Below are positions 7,529 through 16,334 of a stretch of DNA of 58,249 bases, one piece after another. The notes beneath the pieces are model-generated. The model was not told the origin of the DNA and did no database searches. It saw only the letters and a program-made list of their open reading frames with translations. Source of the stretch: Bradyrhizobium manausense (lineage in GTDB: Bacteria > Pseudomonadota > Alphaproteobacteria > Rhizobiales > Xanthobacteraceae); NCBI RefSeq assembly GCF_018130615.1, contig NZ_JAFCKB010000033.1, positions 1 through 58,249 of the forward strand. The letters are read 5' to 3'. The position numbers and the translations under genes were made by a program. Positions within the stretch are counted from its first letter, which is position 1, and every line of letters starts with the position of its first letter.

Positions 7529-8325
7529 GCGCCCACCTCCCGCCACCAGTGCACGCCGTAGGCGATCGTGCCGGCGGCAACACCGCTGACGAGAATGTCG
7601 AGGCCGGAGTTCATCTTCGCGGCCAGCGGATAGAGCAAAATTCCGAGCGTCAGCGCAACCACGTCGGCGACCTCGCGGCTGTTGCGCGCGGTCGAGAACA
7701 GAAACGATAGCGGCGTCAGCAGCAGGATCGCGGCGCCCAGCGTGTGCGTCAGGTTGGCGGCGAGAAAATAGCCGACCGTGTTGGCGGTGAGGCACACCGA
7801 AACCAGACCAAAGCCAAGTCCGTTGACGAAGGCGATGCGCCGCTCGCGCGGTACCTGCGGCAGGAAGCGATGGCATTCGACCCATAGCGTCACGGCCGTC
7901 AGATGGGCGGCGAAGAACAATTCACGCCGCCTGGTCGTCGGCGTACGCATCAGCGGCAGCACTGAGACCACCATCGGAAACAGCCGGATCGCGCTGACGG
8001 TGACCGCGATCGCCGACTGGATGATGGTCGCGCCCGAGCCGAGCGTGGTGATCAGGATAATCTGCGCCGGCCCGGCCCAGACGAACAGCGTCGAAGCCAG
8101 CGCCCAGACCAGGCTGAAATGGCTGTCATGGGCGAGCGCCCCGATGCCGAGATAGGTTGCGAACAGAACGAGCGTGAGGATCGTCTGCGTGATCGAGTGC
8201 AGCCCCCAGGCAAAGGCGCGCCAGGGACTTTGCCATTGAGGTGAATCGAGCGGAGGAAGCGCCACGGGATCTTGGGCCGGCGGGTGAGGAATCGTGCCTG
8301 AATAACGGGCAATGCGGACGGCCAC
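7525..8325 (-). CDS. azlC: AzlC family branched-chain amino acid exporter large subunit
   Basis: 266 residues with a GTG start at 8325; no alternative start exists before the membrane domain. About six to eight membrane segments beginning near residue 50 (TILTLVLFATYLGIGALAHD). Family signatures: SLVWALASTLFVWAGPAQIILI, SAIRLFPMVVSVLPLM and VECHRFLPQVPRERRIAFVNGLG. The first 35 residues are Pro-rich and soluble, an N-terminal extension seen in some members. First gene of the azlCD pair. Confidence 0.88.
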   Translation of the reverse strand: MAVRIARYSGTIPHPPAQDPVALPPLDSPQWQSPWRAFAWGLHSITQTILTLVLFATYLGIGALAHDSHFSLVWALASTLFVWAGPAQIILITTLGSGATIIQSAIAVTVSAIRLFPMVVSVLPLMRTPTTRRRELFFAAHLTAVTLWVECHRFLPQVPRERRIAFVNGLGFGLVSVCLTANTVGYFLAANLTHTLGAAILLLTPLSFLFSTARNSREVADVVALTLGILLYPLAAKMNSGLDILVSGVAAGTIAYGVHWWREVGA

Positions 8326-8368
8326 GTCAAGGAAGCTCGCGGCGGGGCTGGCATGCGCACGGCACCCC

Positions 8369-9358
8369 CTACCCGCTCACACCCTTGTTCTTCAGGACAA
8401 AACACGCCCCACCCGCCTTCCGGATGCGGTTGCAGAGATCATCCGCCTCAGGGCGCGTTTCGGCACCGATGCGCACCTGGTAGAAGGCGTGCGACCCGCG
8501 GCTGCGCACAACCGAACTGAGCAGGCTCGGATCGCGGTCGCCGATCACGGCGCTAAGGCGTGTGACTGCACGAGAGTACATCGCCAGCGCCTTGTTGCGG
8601 TCGAAGCCAGCGGCGAGCTGAACGCCCCAGATCTTGGCGGCGGCGAGCTCGACATGCTGTTCGAGCTCTGCGACGAACGGGTTCGGCGCACGCTTCAGCA
8701 GCGCCATCAGGTCGCGGCAACTCGTTGGCGGCGAACTCGGCGGCCCCTTGCCGGCGCTGCCGGCCTTGGCCCACGCGTCAATGCTCGCTCCAGTGATGGC
8801 GTAGACATAGTTGCGCGTCTGCTCCGGCATGCCACCGGTGCCCGCGAGCCATTCCTGCACCCGTCGCGGGCCGGCATTGTAGGCGGCCGCGGCGAGGCCG
8901 AGATTACCGAACTGGTTGCGCAGCTCGTTCAGGAACTCGGCCGATTTCGGCAGCGCCTGAACCGGATTGAACGGATTGAGCAGCCCCCGCTCGCTGGCGG
9001 TGCCCGGCATGAACTGTGCAATCCCCTGCGCGTGCTCGCCACTGCGCGTCGTCGGACCCACCGCATCGGCCTGGAAGCGGCTCTCCTGCCAAATGACGCG
9101 GGCGAAGAATTCGAGCGGCAGATTGGCATCGCGCGCGGCGGCCTCCACGATCAGGCAGATCGACTCCCGCGTGTCGCTCTCGCGGCCATCCGCCGGCTTC
9201 TCCGGCGGCGCCTCGACGCTGGGGACTGCAGTATCGGTCTTTGCGGGTGAGCTGTCCTCCGCCGCCCCCGCTGTCATCAAGATCAGCATGGGACGACGAG
9301 TGATGCAATTCGCGCCAACCGTGCCCAAGCATCGCGGTGGCGGGCGCCTGCGCGGCAT
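8369..9358 (-). CDS. Lytic transglycosylase (SLT domain) with SPOR-like C-terminus
   Basis: 329 residues from ATG 9358; ATG 9289 would cut the putative export signal (RRP followed by MLILMTAGAA), so the start is uncertain. The SLT domain spans about residues 65-200: the catalytic Glu in FARVIWQESRFQ, the AQGIAQFMPGTA motif, and LAAAAYNAGP. These enzymes cleave peptidoglycan glycan strands with formation of 1,6-anhydro-MurNAc in the periplasm. The last 70 residues (FYQVRIGAETRPEADDLCNRIRKAGGACFVLKN) look like a SPOR domain, which binds denuded septal glycan and suggests action at division sites. Divergent from the TRAP gene with only 82 bases between starts. Confidence 0.85.
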   Translation of the reverse strand: MPRRRPPPRCLGTVGANCITRRPMLILMTAGAAEDSSPAKTDTAVPSVEAPPEKPADGRESDTRESICLIVEAAARDANLPLEFFARVIWQESRFQADAVGPTTRSGEHAQGIAQFMPGTASERGLLNPFNPVQALPKSAEFLNELRNQFGNLGLAAAAYNAGPRRVQEWLAGTGGMPEQTRNYVYAITGASIDAWAKAGSAGKGPPSSPPTSCRDLMALLKRAPNPFVAELEQHVELAAAKIWGVQLAAGFDRNKALAMYSRAVTRLSAVIGDRDPSLLSSVVRSRGSHAFYQVRIGAETRPEADDLCNRIRKAGGACFVLKNKGVSG

Positions 9359-9440
9359 GCAACAAGGTGATCTGCCATATCGTGGCGCTGTGCCCTGGTT
9401 CGACGAGTTGCAATCGATGTTGCCTGACCTGCTTCTCCCA

Positions 9441-10505
9441 ATGCGTTCCCCCGCCAGACGGATCCATACCATCCTCGCCCTCGCCGCGCTTCTCTTCAGC
9501 GCCGTGCCGGCCATGGCGCAAGTCACGCCCCAAGTCGCCTCCCAACTTACCTCCCAAGTTACCTCTCAAGTTACCTCTCAAGTTACCTCTCAAGTTACTT
9601 GGCAGATGACCACCGAATATCCGGAGAACAACATATCCGGGATCGGGCTCACCACCTTCGCCGATCGCGTCGCAGCGCGCACAAACGGTTTCGTGAGCGT
9701 GACCAACGCCTTCGACAATCAATTGAAGATCACCTCGGGCGAGATGCCGCGCGCGTCACTGGATGGCCGGATCGCCGGCGGCGACGCTTTTGCGGGCGCG
9801 CTCTCGGGCCTCGCCCCTGTGCTGGGCTTCTCGACCCTGCCATTCGTGGTGCAATCGGTCGACATCGCCCGCGCGGCAAATTTGCGCGCGCGGCCCCTCT
9901 ACGAGAAAGCTCTCGCAGCACGCGGCCTCAAGCTGCTCTATCTGACGATCTGGCCGGCCACGGGCCTGTGGTCAGACCGCGCGCTCGCAGGCGCCGACGA
10001 CCTACCGAAACTCGACCTGCGTGCTTACGATGCCAACTCCAGCGAGGTGATGAAGGCGGCCGGCGCGAACGCGCAGGTCTTGCCGATGGATGCGGCGCTT
10101 GCCGGGCTCCGGGAGCACCGGCTGAATGCGTTCCTCACCTCCGGCGACGGCGGCGCGGGACGCAAGCTGTGGGACTTCCTGCCCTATTTCACGGCCATCA
10201 ACTACGCGATGCCGGTCTCGATCGCCTTCGTCCGTAACGAGGCGTTTGCCGCACTGCCCGAGCCTATGCAGCGCGAGGTGCTGACCGCAGCAGCCGAGAC
10301 CGAACAGAGCCAGCTCGCATTGCTGGCCCATCGTACGGCCGAGAATTACGCACGCATGCGCGAGAACGGCGTCCACATCGCCGAGCCGGCACCGCCATCC
10401 CTCGTCGCAGCGCTGCGAATGGCCGCAACGGGCACGATCGCCGCATGGGAGGCGCAGGCCGGCGCAGATGCCGCCGCGATCGTCGAATGGACGAAGCAGC
10501 AATGA
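9441..10505 (+). CDS. TRAP transporter substrate-binding protein (DctP family), orphan
   Basis: 354 residues from ATG 9441, the start that gives a clean signal peptide (MRSPARRIHTI, hydrophobic core, cut near AMAQ). The mature part resembles DctP/TAXI-type periplasmic receptors: GIGLTTFADRVAARTNG, FSTLPFVVQSVDIAR, GLKLLYLTIWPATGLWSDR and WDFLPYFTAINYAMPVSIAFVR. Immediately after the signal cleavage site is a run of QVTS repeats encoded by a 12-bp tandem repeat (9519-9602). No DctQ or DctM membrane subunit lies nearby, so its partner must be elsewhere or it acts as a sensor. Confidence 0.82.
   Translation: MRSPARRIHTILALAALLFSAVPAMAQVTPQVASQLTSQVTSQVTSQVTSQVTWQMTTEYPENNISGIGLTTFADRVAARTNGFVSVTNAFDNQLKITSGEMPRASLDGRIAGGDAFAGALSGLAPVLGFSTLPFVVQSVDIARAANLRARPLYEKALAARGLKLLYLTIWPATGLWSDRALAGADDLPKLDLRAYDANSSEVMKAAGANAQVLPMDAALAGLREHRLNAFLTSGDGGAGRKLWDFLPYFTAINYAMPVSIAFVRNEAFAALPEPMQREVLTAAAETEQSQLALLAHRTAENYARMRENGVHIAEPAPPSLVAALRMAATGTIAAWEAQAGADAAAIVEWTKQQ
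9519..9602 (+). repeat. 12-bp coding tandem repeat (QVTS units)
   Basis: Seven consecutive 12-bp units of the form CAAGTTACCTCT; units at 9555, 9567 and 9579 are identical and the outer ones are degenerate. It lies in frame in the TRAP binding protein just past the signal peptide, giving a Gln-Val-Thr-Ser linker. The period is a multiple of three, so copy-number changes would lengthen or shorten the linker without a frameshift. Confidence 0.9.
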
Positions 10506-10577
10506 CGCGACGGCTCTTGACTTGAAGCCCGATCCGACTAGCAACGGACCGGCAGTTTCAACGCGGGCCGGTTCCTG

Positions 10578-11216
10578 ATGGCGACAATCTTCTTCGATCT
10601 CGACGGCACGCTGACCAACCCGAAACCGGGGATCACCCGTTCGATCCAGTACGCCCTGGAGCGGCTAAGCCTCGCAGTGCCGGGCGAGGATGAGCTGACC
10701 TGGTGCATCGGGCCGCCCCTGCATGCAAGCCTGAAAAAACTCACCGGAACCGACGCGCTGGCGGACCAGGCACTGCTGCTCTACCGCGAGCGGTTCAGCG
10801 ATATCGGCCTGTTCGAGAACGAGGCCTATGCCGGCATCGTGGACACGCTGGCGACGCTGGCCGCCACGACACCGCGCATGTTCGTCGCGACCAGCAAGCC
10901 CACGGTCTACGCCACTCGTATCGTCGATCATTTTGGCCTGAAACCCTATTTCGAGCGCGTGTTCGGCTCCGAGCTCGACGGCACGCGCGTCGACAAGCGC
11001 GACCTGCTCCGATACGCGCTCGACGAGACCAGGGTCGAAGCGGACGGTGCAATCATGATCGGCGACCGCAGCCATGACGTGGTCGGCGCCCGAACCAACG
11101 GCATGACGGCGATCGGCGTGCTCTATGGCTATGGCAGTGAGGCCGAGCTGAGGGACGCCGGCGCGCACCACATCTGCGCCGCGCATCCGGAGCTGCTCGG
11201 CCACTGCGTCGCCTAA
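10578..11216 (+). CDS. HAD family phosphatase (phosphoglycolate phosphatase-like)
   Basis: 212 residues. Motif I FFDLDGTLTNP (nucleophile Asp at residue 7 and acid/base Asp two later), motif II FVATSKPT, motif III Lys in RVDKRDLL and motif IV MIGDRSHDVVGA are all present. An alpha-helical cap lies between motifs I and II (C1 type), as in Gph/PGPase and 5'-nucleotidase-like members. The physiological substrate cannot be read from the sequence. Its stop overlaps the stop of the convergent aldoxime dehydratase gene by 4 bases. Confidence 0.88.
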   Translation: MATIFFDLDGTLTNPKPGITRSIQYALERLSLAVPGEDELTWCIGPPLHASLKKLTGTDALADQALLLYRERFSDIGLFENEAYAGIVDTLATLAATTPRMFVATSKPTVYATRIVDHFGLKPYFERVFGSELDGTRVDKRDLLRYALDETRVEADGAIMIGDRSHDVVGARTNGMTAIGVLYGYGSEAELRDAGAHHICAAHPELLGHCVA

Positions 11217-12256
11217 GCGCCGACCGTCTCCACGGCCGCAAGCATCCCGGTCTTCGCGTGGCAGTTCAGATATTCGAAGAACTGCTCGTCGGCGGCCGCC
11301 ACCGTGACCTCGTGGTAGAGTCGCAGCTTTGCCGACGGCCCTAGCGTCGAGAGGTATTTCATCGCCGCACCAAAGATCTTGACGTGGGTCGGGTGCGATT
11401 CCGCCCAACGCTCCAGCGCGGCGAGACTTTTCCACCAGCTTTGGCCGTAGGATTTTTCGCTTGCCTTGCCATCGGCCGAAAGCACCTGCATGTAGCGGTT
11501 GGCGTAGCAGCCGATCGCAAGCCCGTCGTCGCGCAGGAAATCCATGCCCTCGCGCAATACCGGCTCGACATCGTCGAGATAGAGTTTTCGCTCCGACGCC
11601 TCGGTATCGCTCCAGTCCTGGCCTGAGCGGATCAGGCAAAGATTGTCGTTCGCTTTCACGCGCAGCCGCACGCCATCGCGGACCAACTCGGGAGCACCGT
11701 TAGGCGACATCGGATCGGTCTGCGACAGCGGAATGCGATCGCGCATGCCGCCCCAATAAGCATGCTCCTGCACCTCGCCACTCATGCCTTCTGCGATGAC
11801 AGCGACACCCTCGGGCCTGCCGAGCGAGGAGAACAACGTCTCGTGTCGCGCCACAGTGGGGCGCAGCACCTCGATAAAGGTGCCGATCCCTTCGCGGCGC
11901 TTTCCGGTCCAGGCCTCGCGCGCCGACGCAAACCAGGCGTCGAAACGCACGATATCGTCCCAATAAGCCACCGAGACAATGTTCGTGTGGCCGGTCTGAT
12001 CGACATGATGCGCGCGGTCCCAATGCGAGGGACCACCCTCGCCAGCGAAGAGCCCGGCGATTTCAGCCAGCGCTTCCGCCGCAGCCGACGGCGCCGTGCC
12101 GCGATACTGTATGCCAAAATAGGCCATCACGACGCGGCTCACGGCGGGTTTGTAACGCGCCACAAAGGACGGATATGGCGGCTGGTAATCGTCCGGCACG
12201 CGCTTGTGACGCGTGCGCGGGCTTTCGAGATGTTGAGGAATTGCGGATTCCATCAT
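11213..12256 (-). CDS. Phenylacetaldoxime dehydratase family (haem aldoxime dehydratase)
   Basis: 347 residues from ATG 12256, which has GAGGAGG at the right distance; the longer frame runs through the nitrilase. Aldoxime dehydratases convert R-CH=NOH to nitrile R-CN with a haem b whose iron binds the oxime nitrogen. Family-like stretches: YFGIQYRG, HWDRAHHVDQTGHTNIVSVAYW, ARHETLFSS, YWGGMRDRIPLSQTD and HVKIFGAAMKYL. Near the C-terminus two His residues (LRLYHEV and LNCHAKTG) are the likely proximal haem ligand and distal catalytic His. It follows the nitrilase gene by 25 bases in the same operon, so the nitrile product is passed to the nitrilase. Confidence 0.9.
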   Translation of the reverse strand: MMESAIPQHLESPRTRHKRVPDDYQPPYPSFVARYKPAVSRVVMAYFGIQYRGTAPSAAAEALAEIAGLFAGEGGPSHWDRAHHVDQTGHTNIVSVAYWDDIVRFDAWFASAREAWTGKRREGIGTFIEVLRPTVARHETLFSSLGRPEGVAVIAEGMSGEVQEHAYWGGMRDRIPLSQTDPMSPNGAPELVRDGVRLRVKANDNLCLIRSGQDWSDTEASERKLYLDDVEPVLREGMDFLRDDGLAIGCYANRYMQVLSADGKASEKSYGQSWWKSLAALERWAESHPTHVKIFGAAMKYLSTLGPSAKLRLYHEVTVAAADEQFFEYLNCHAKTGMLAAVETVGA

Positions 12257-12281
12257 CGTACCCTCCTCGCGATTTCGCTGA

Positions 12282-13298
12282 TCAACTCGCCGCCGCCGCA
12301 ATGTCAGCGGGTTCGACAGTGTCGACCGGCAACGCGAATTGCTCGACACGTTTGTACGGCTTCTTGTTGAGCAGCAGCCGCGTGACGTCGGGCCGCGAAT
12401 AGTGCCCGGCGGGATCGGCGGCATTCTTGGCGACGCCGATCGCGCCGAGATCGATCTCGGCCATCAGCAACCCCTCCTGGTCCGGTGCGAGCTTATCGCC
12501 GATCTGGCTGCCGTCGGGCCCGTAGATCGCAGCAAAACCGCCGCCGACATGCAGCAGCGCGTTCTTGTCCGGCCGATCGCAGAGCTCGTCGATCATCGCC
12601 TGCGACACGGTCGCGCAAGGCGCGAGCACGAAGCAGGAGCCCTCCACCGCATAGACGCGCGAGGCGGCGTTGTTGACCTCGGCGCCGAGGGCCGGCGCGA
12701 ACGGATCGTACAGCGAGAAGCTCGGCCAGGCCGCGACATGGACCTGCTCGTTCTGGGCGTACATCGCGTATTTCGACAGCGGCTGGAGATGCTCCCAGCA
12801 ACACAGCGCGCCGATGCGGCCGATGTCGAGGCGCGCGTGGACCGCAAGGTCGCTACCGTCGCCCTCGCCATAGACGGTACGCTCGGCATGGGTCGGGCGC
12901 AATTTGCGGCGCTTGGCGATGGTCTCGCCGTCCGGGCCGATCAGCCATTGCGCCAGATAAAGGCTGCCGCCGTCGCGCTCGGAGAGGCCGATCACGGCCG
13001 TGAGCTTGGCTTTGCGCACGGCATCGCGCAGTCGCTCGGCCTGCGGACTGTCATAGGACAGCGAATTGTCGAAATAGCGCTGCACGAAGCCACGGCCGAT
13101 CGCCCAGGCCGGCGAGTCCATCCAGATGTGCCAGGGGTAACCGGGGATGAATGCCTCGGGGAATGCAATCAGCTTGGCGCCTTTCTCGGCGGCCTCCCCG
13201 ATCAGCGCGATCGACTTGTCGATCGAGGCGTCGAGATTAAGCCAGGCGGGGGCCGCCTGCACCACCGCGACCTTGTATTTCGGATGTTCGATGCCCAT
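12282..13298 (-). CDS. Nitrilase (carbon-nitrogen hydrolase family)
   Basis: 338 residues from ATG 13298 with GAGGG upstream. Nitrilases hydrolyse nitriles to carboxylic acid and ammonia. The catalytic triad is visible: Glu48 (IAFPEAFIPGYPW), Lys132 (KRRKLRPTHAER) and Cys167 (GALCCWEH). The GYPWHIW and HAERTVYGEGDGSD segments fit the aliphatic/arylacetonitrilase branch rather than CN hydratase or amidases. First gene of the operon with the aldoxime dehydratase; divergent from the AraC-type gene at 13495. Confidence 0.93.
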   Translation of the reverse strand: MGIEHPKYKVAVVQAAPAWLNLDASIDKSIALIGEAAEKGAKLIAFPEAFIPGYPWHIWMDSPAWAIGRGFVQRYFDNSLSYDSPQAERLRDAVRKAKLTAVIGLSERDGGSLYLAQWLIGPDGETIAKRRKLRPTHAERTVYGEGDGSDLAVHARLDIGRIGALCCWEHLQPLSKYAMYAQNEQVHVAAWPSFSLYDPFAPALGAEVNNAASRVYAVEGSCFVLAPCATVSQAMIDELCDRPDKNALLHVGGGFAAIYGPDGSQIGDKLAPDQEGLLMAEIDLGAIGVAKNAADPAGHYSRPDVTRLLLNKKPYKRVEQFALPVDTVEPADIAAAAS

Positions 13299-13350
13299 TG
13301 CCGCCTCCCTCGCCGGTTGATCGGAGACCACGTCCGATGCAGTCTATTGG

Positions 13351-13362
13351 GCCAAGCTTGGC
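13351..13362. promoter_or_regulatory. Candidate operator between nitrilase and AraC regulator
   Basis: A perfect 12-bp palindrome GCCAAGCTTGGC lies in the 196-base divergent intergenic region, 53 bases upstream of the nitrilase start. It is the clearest dyad in the region. AraC-family proteins more often use direct half-sites, so assignment to the neighbouring regulator is uncertain. Confidence 0.3.
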
Positions 13363-13494
13363 GGCCGCGCGCTCGACCACGGCGGAACAAAAACTCGACT
13401 GGAAGGGATCGCCACCCGGGACGGAACTTGCCTGCGCTCCGGCGGGATATGTGCCACCATGCGGTTTTGCTGGATATGAAAAGGAGGCCTGCCG

Positions 13495-14451
13495 ATGACG
13501 ATCCAGTTCACGACAGACGGCAGCCCCGGCTACCGGCGGCTTGCCCTCTGGCAGGACATCGTCTGCGACGTCTTCGTCGGGCTTGACTGCAAATCGGACC
13601 TCGGCAGCGCCTTCCATGGTTCGGTCACGCAGGTCCCGCTCGGCAACGCCGTTTGCTCCGAGGTCTGCTCGGATCGTCAGCATGTGTTTCGTACGCCCTC
13701 GCGCATCGCGCGCTCGGATCAGGATTATGTCCTTGTTGCGCTCGGCAATCGCGGCGATGGCGGCGTGGTGCAGGACGGCCGAGAGACCGTGATCCATCCC
13801 GGCGAGTTCGCGCTTTACGACACCACGCGTCCCTATGAGCTGAAGTTCAGAGACACGTTCTCCCAGACCATCTTCAAGGTGCCCAGGAACATGCTGCAGC
13901 GTCGGCTCGGCGGCACCGAGACACTCACCGCAATCACCTTCGGGGCCGATGTGCCGCTCGAGCGGCTCGCCTATGATTTCATCTTCAGGCTTTGCCAGAG
14001 CGCTGACCGGCTCGCGCCGAGCAGCGCCGTCGCCCTGTCGGAGCAAGCCGTCGACCTGCTTGCCATGGCGCTGAGCGAACGGCTCGGCAAGACGTCACTG
14101 CCATCCTCGACGCATCGCTCCGCCCTGCTCTATCGGCTCAAGGCGCATATCCGCGCGCGCCTCGCCGATCCCGACCTCTCGCTGGCCGAGACCGCCGCCG
14201 CGCTCGGCATTTCATCGCGTTACGTCAACGATCTCCTCGCCGACGAGGACACCTCTTTTCAGCGTCATGTGCTCGCCGAGCGTCTCGCCCAATGCCGGCG
14301 CGACCTCGCCTCGCCCGTGCTCAGCCACCGCCACATCAGCGAGATTGCGTTTGCCTGGGGCTTCAATGACGTCTCGCATTTTGGCCGCGTCTTTCGCGAG
14401 CATTTCGGGATGTCGCCGCGCGATTTCAGGCAGAGCCAGCTGCCGCACTGA
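13495..14451 (+). CDS. AraC family transcriptional regulator, likely of the aldoxime/nitrile operon
   Basis: 318 residues. The N-terminal 190 residues match the AraC-binding-domain-like family (PF14525: GYRRLALWQDIVCDVFVGLDC, DYVLVALGNRGDGGVVQDGR, EFALYDTTRPYEL). The C-terminal 100 residues carry two HTH motifs (LSLAETAAALGISSRYVNDLL and ISEIAFAWGFNDVSHFGRVFREHFG followed by SPRDFR). ATG 13495 has a strong AAGGAGG site. Divergent from nitrilase, so activation of that operon by an aldoxime or nitrile inducer is the natural inference, as for NitR-type regulators linked to nitrilase clusters. Confidence 0.9.
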   Translation: MTIQFTTDGSPGYRRLALWQDIVCDVFVGLDCKSDLGSAFHGSVTQVPLGNAVCSEVCSDRQHVFRTPSRIARSDQDYVLVALGNRGDGGVVQDGRETVIHPGEFALYDTTRPYELKFRDTFSQTIFKVPRNMLQRRLGGTETLTAITFGADVPLERLAYDFIFRLCQSADRLAPSSAVALSEQAVDLLAMALSERLGKTSLPSSTHRSALLYRLKAHIRARLADPDLSLAETAAALGISSRYVNDLLADEDTSFQRHVLAERLAQCRRDLASPVLSHRHISEIAFAWGFNDVSHFGRVFREHFGMSPRDFRQSQLPH

Positions 14452-14555
14452 CATCCGGTACGCTCAGCCATCATCGCAAGCCTTCGTCTCAGGCGAAGGC
14501 CATGCTCGCCAATTCCAGATTGTCCCCTCGTGCAACCTGCATCAGGCTAGCCCGC

Positions 14556-14792
14556 ATGAGGACTCACGCGACGATATCAGGATCGGAGCTGCTGCTGAGC
14601 GTGATCGCGTTCCGGCTCGCGGTGCTGGTCCTGGCGGGCTGGGGCTTGACGCTCCTGCCTCGGCAGACTTTGGACACCCAGCCCGCCTGCGTCCTCTCCT
14701 CCGCAGCCAGGATCGAAACGCAACCTCCGGCGACGACGATCAGCTCGCATGTCGCAGATGCAGCGGTCGATGATATGCGTCTGCACGACTAG
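14556..14792 (+). CDS. Possible small membrane protein
   Basis: 78 residues from ATG 14556 (or 96 from 14502). One hydrophobic segment (LLLSVIAFRLAVLVLAGWGLTLL) follows a short polar N-terminus, then a Cys- and Thr-containing tail. No family recognised and no good ribosome site. It is the only plausible coding frame between the AraC gene and the aldo/keto reductase; the remainder of 14452-14906 shows nothing I can name. Confidence 0.3.
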   Translation: MRTHATISGSELLLSVIAFRLAVLVLAGWGLTLLPRQTLDTQPACVLSSAARIETQPPATTISSHVADAAVDDMRLHD

Positions 14793-14906
14793 GCCATTCC
14801 GCGGCAAGGCGGGTATGTCGGCAGGCGGTAGGATAACGCGTCTGCTTGCACTACGATCTGCCTCCACGGCCGCGCCAATCAATCAGCGGCCGCGAGGAGC
14901 AGTTCG

Positions 14907-15932
14907 ATGGAATACCGACGCTTGGGCCGATCCGGCCTCATGGTGCCCGCTTTGAGCCTTGGCACGGGCACGTTCGGCGGCGTCGGCCGCCTCGCGGCAT
15001 GGGGAACGACCGATGCGACCGAGGCGCGGCGCCTTCTGGACATTTGTCTGGAGGCCGGGGTGTCGATGTTCGACACCGCCAACGTCTATTCGCTCGGCGA
15101 ATCCGAGCGGGTTCTCGGCGAAGCCATCAAGGGCCGCCGCGACAAGGTGCTGGTCTCGACCAAGGCGACCTTCCGCTTCGGCGACGGCCCCAACGACCTC
15201 GGCTCGTCGCGGCAGCATCTGCTTGCGGCCATCGACGGCTCGCTGAGCCGGCTCGGCACCGACTATATCGACCTGTTCCAGCTCCATGGCTTCGACGCCC
15301 TCACCCCGCCTGAGGAGGTGCTCAGCACGCTGGACGTGCTCGTGCGCGCCGGCAAGATCCGCTATATCGGCGTCTCGAATTTCTCGGGCTGGCACCTGAT
15401 GAAGTCGCTTGGTGTCGCCGACAAGCACGGCCTCCCGCGCTACGTCGCCAACCAGACCTATTATTCGCTGATCGGGCGCGACTATGAATGGGAGTTGATG
15501 CCGCTCGGCCTCGACCAGGGGCTCGGCGCCGTGGTCTGGTCACCGCTCGGATGGGGCCGCCTCACCGGAAAGATCCGCCGCGGCCAGCCGAAGCCTGAAG
15601 TGAGCCGCCTGCCCCAGACTGCCGACTTCGGACCGCCCGTGTCCGACGAACATGTCTATCGCGTCGTCGAGGCGATCGACGAGGTCGCCAAGGAGACTGG
15701 CAAGAGCGTCTCGCAGATCGCGCTGAACTGGCTGCTCCAGCGTCCGACCGTTTCAACGTTGATCATCGGCGCCCGCAACGAAGCGCAGCTGCGCGAAAAC
15801 CTCGGCGCGGTCGGATGGTCATTGACCAAGGATCAGATTGCAAAGCTCGACGCCGCGAGCAAGGTGACGCTGCCTTATCCTTACTGGCACCAGCGGGGGA
15901 CCTTCTCCGACCGCAATCCGCCGCCGGTGTAA
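14907..15932 (+). CDS. Aldo/keto reductase (YdhF/Tas-like branch)
   Basis: 341 residues, NADPH-dependent TIM-barrel reductase. Visible: YRRLGRSGLMVPALSLGTGTF at the N-terminus, catalytic Asp/Tyr in SMFDTANVYSLGESE (the tetrad Asp and Tyr), Lys in VLVSTKATF, His in DLFQLHGFD, then IRYIGVSNFSGW and the C-terminal NADP-binding LIIGARNEAQLRENLGAVGW. ATG 14907 follows GAGGAG. Substrate unknown; the family reduces carbonyls broadly. Confidence 0.92.
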   Translation: MEYRRLGRSGLMVPALSLGTGTFGGVGRLAAWGTTDATEARRLLDICLEAGVSMFDTANVYSLGESERVLGEAIKGRRDKVLVSTKATFRFGDGPNDLGSSRQHLLAAIDGSLSRLGTDYIDLFQLHGFDALTPPEEVLSTLDVLVRAGKIRYIGVSNFSGWHLMKSLGVADKHGLPRYVANQTYYSLIGRDYEWELMPLGLDQGLGAVVWSPLGWGRLTGKIRRGQPKPEVSRLPQTADFGPPVSDEHVYRVVEAIDEVAKETGKSVSQIALNWLLQRPTVSTLIIGARNEAQLRENLGAVGWSLTKDQIAKLDAASKVTLPYPYWHQRGTFSDRNPPPV

Positions 15933-16025
15933 TTGACCTCCTCGCAAGGGCCGGCTTGATTTTTGAGCTGCATCAATCCGGTCCATGCCGATCGTGGCAT
16001 CGTGCCCGCCTCGCGAGGCAGCCTG

Positions 16026-16187
16026 ATGCGCCGATTTGCCATGAAGGCCCTGTTCACGATCCTCAACCTCAACCGCGAGGAGCGGACGCGGATCGACTGG
16101 GATCGCACCGCTATCGTCGCCTCCACGGCAGTGACGCTCGGGCTTGTCGCCCTCTATATCTACGGCAAGGCGACCTCGCGCTGGTGA
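16026..16187 (+). CDS. Small single-pass membrane protein
   Basis: 53 residues from ATG 16026 (48 if ATG 16041). A charged N-terminus (LNLNREERTRIDWDRTA) leads to one hydrophobic helix (IVASTAVTLGLVALYIYG) near the C-terminus. No family recognised. Frame is open upstream, so the start is uncertain. It has GC-rich third positions consistent with the neighbours, which favours a real gene. Confidence 0.45.
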   Translation: MRRFAMKALFTILNLNREERTRIDWDRTAIVASTAVTLGLVALYIYGKATSRW

Positions 16188-16334
16188 GCGCGCAAACAGG
16201 GCGCAGATCCATGCCCGCAGCGCCGGCAGACCTGCTTCCGCCACAGGAACCGTCCGTGTCCTGCCGGGTTGCGATGGTCAGCGCAATTTCCTAATCCGGG
16301 GATCACCACGGCTCGAATCAAACACGCCTTCACC

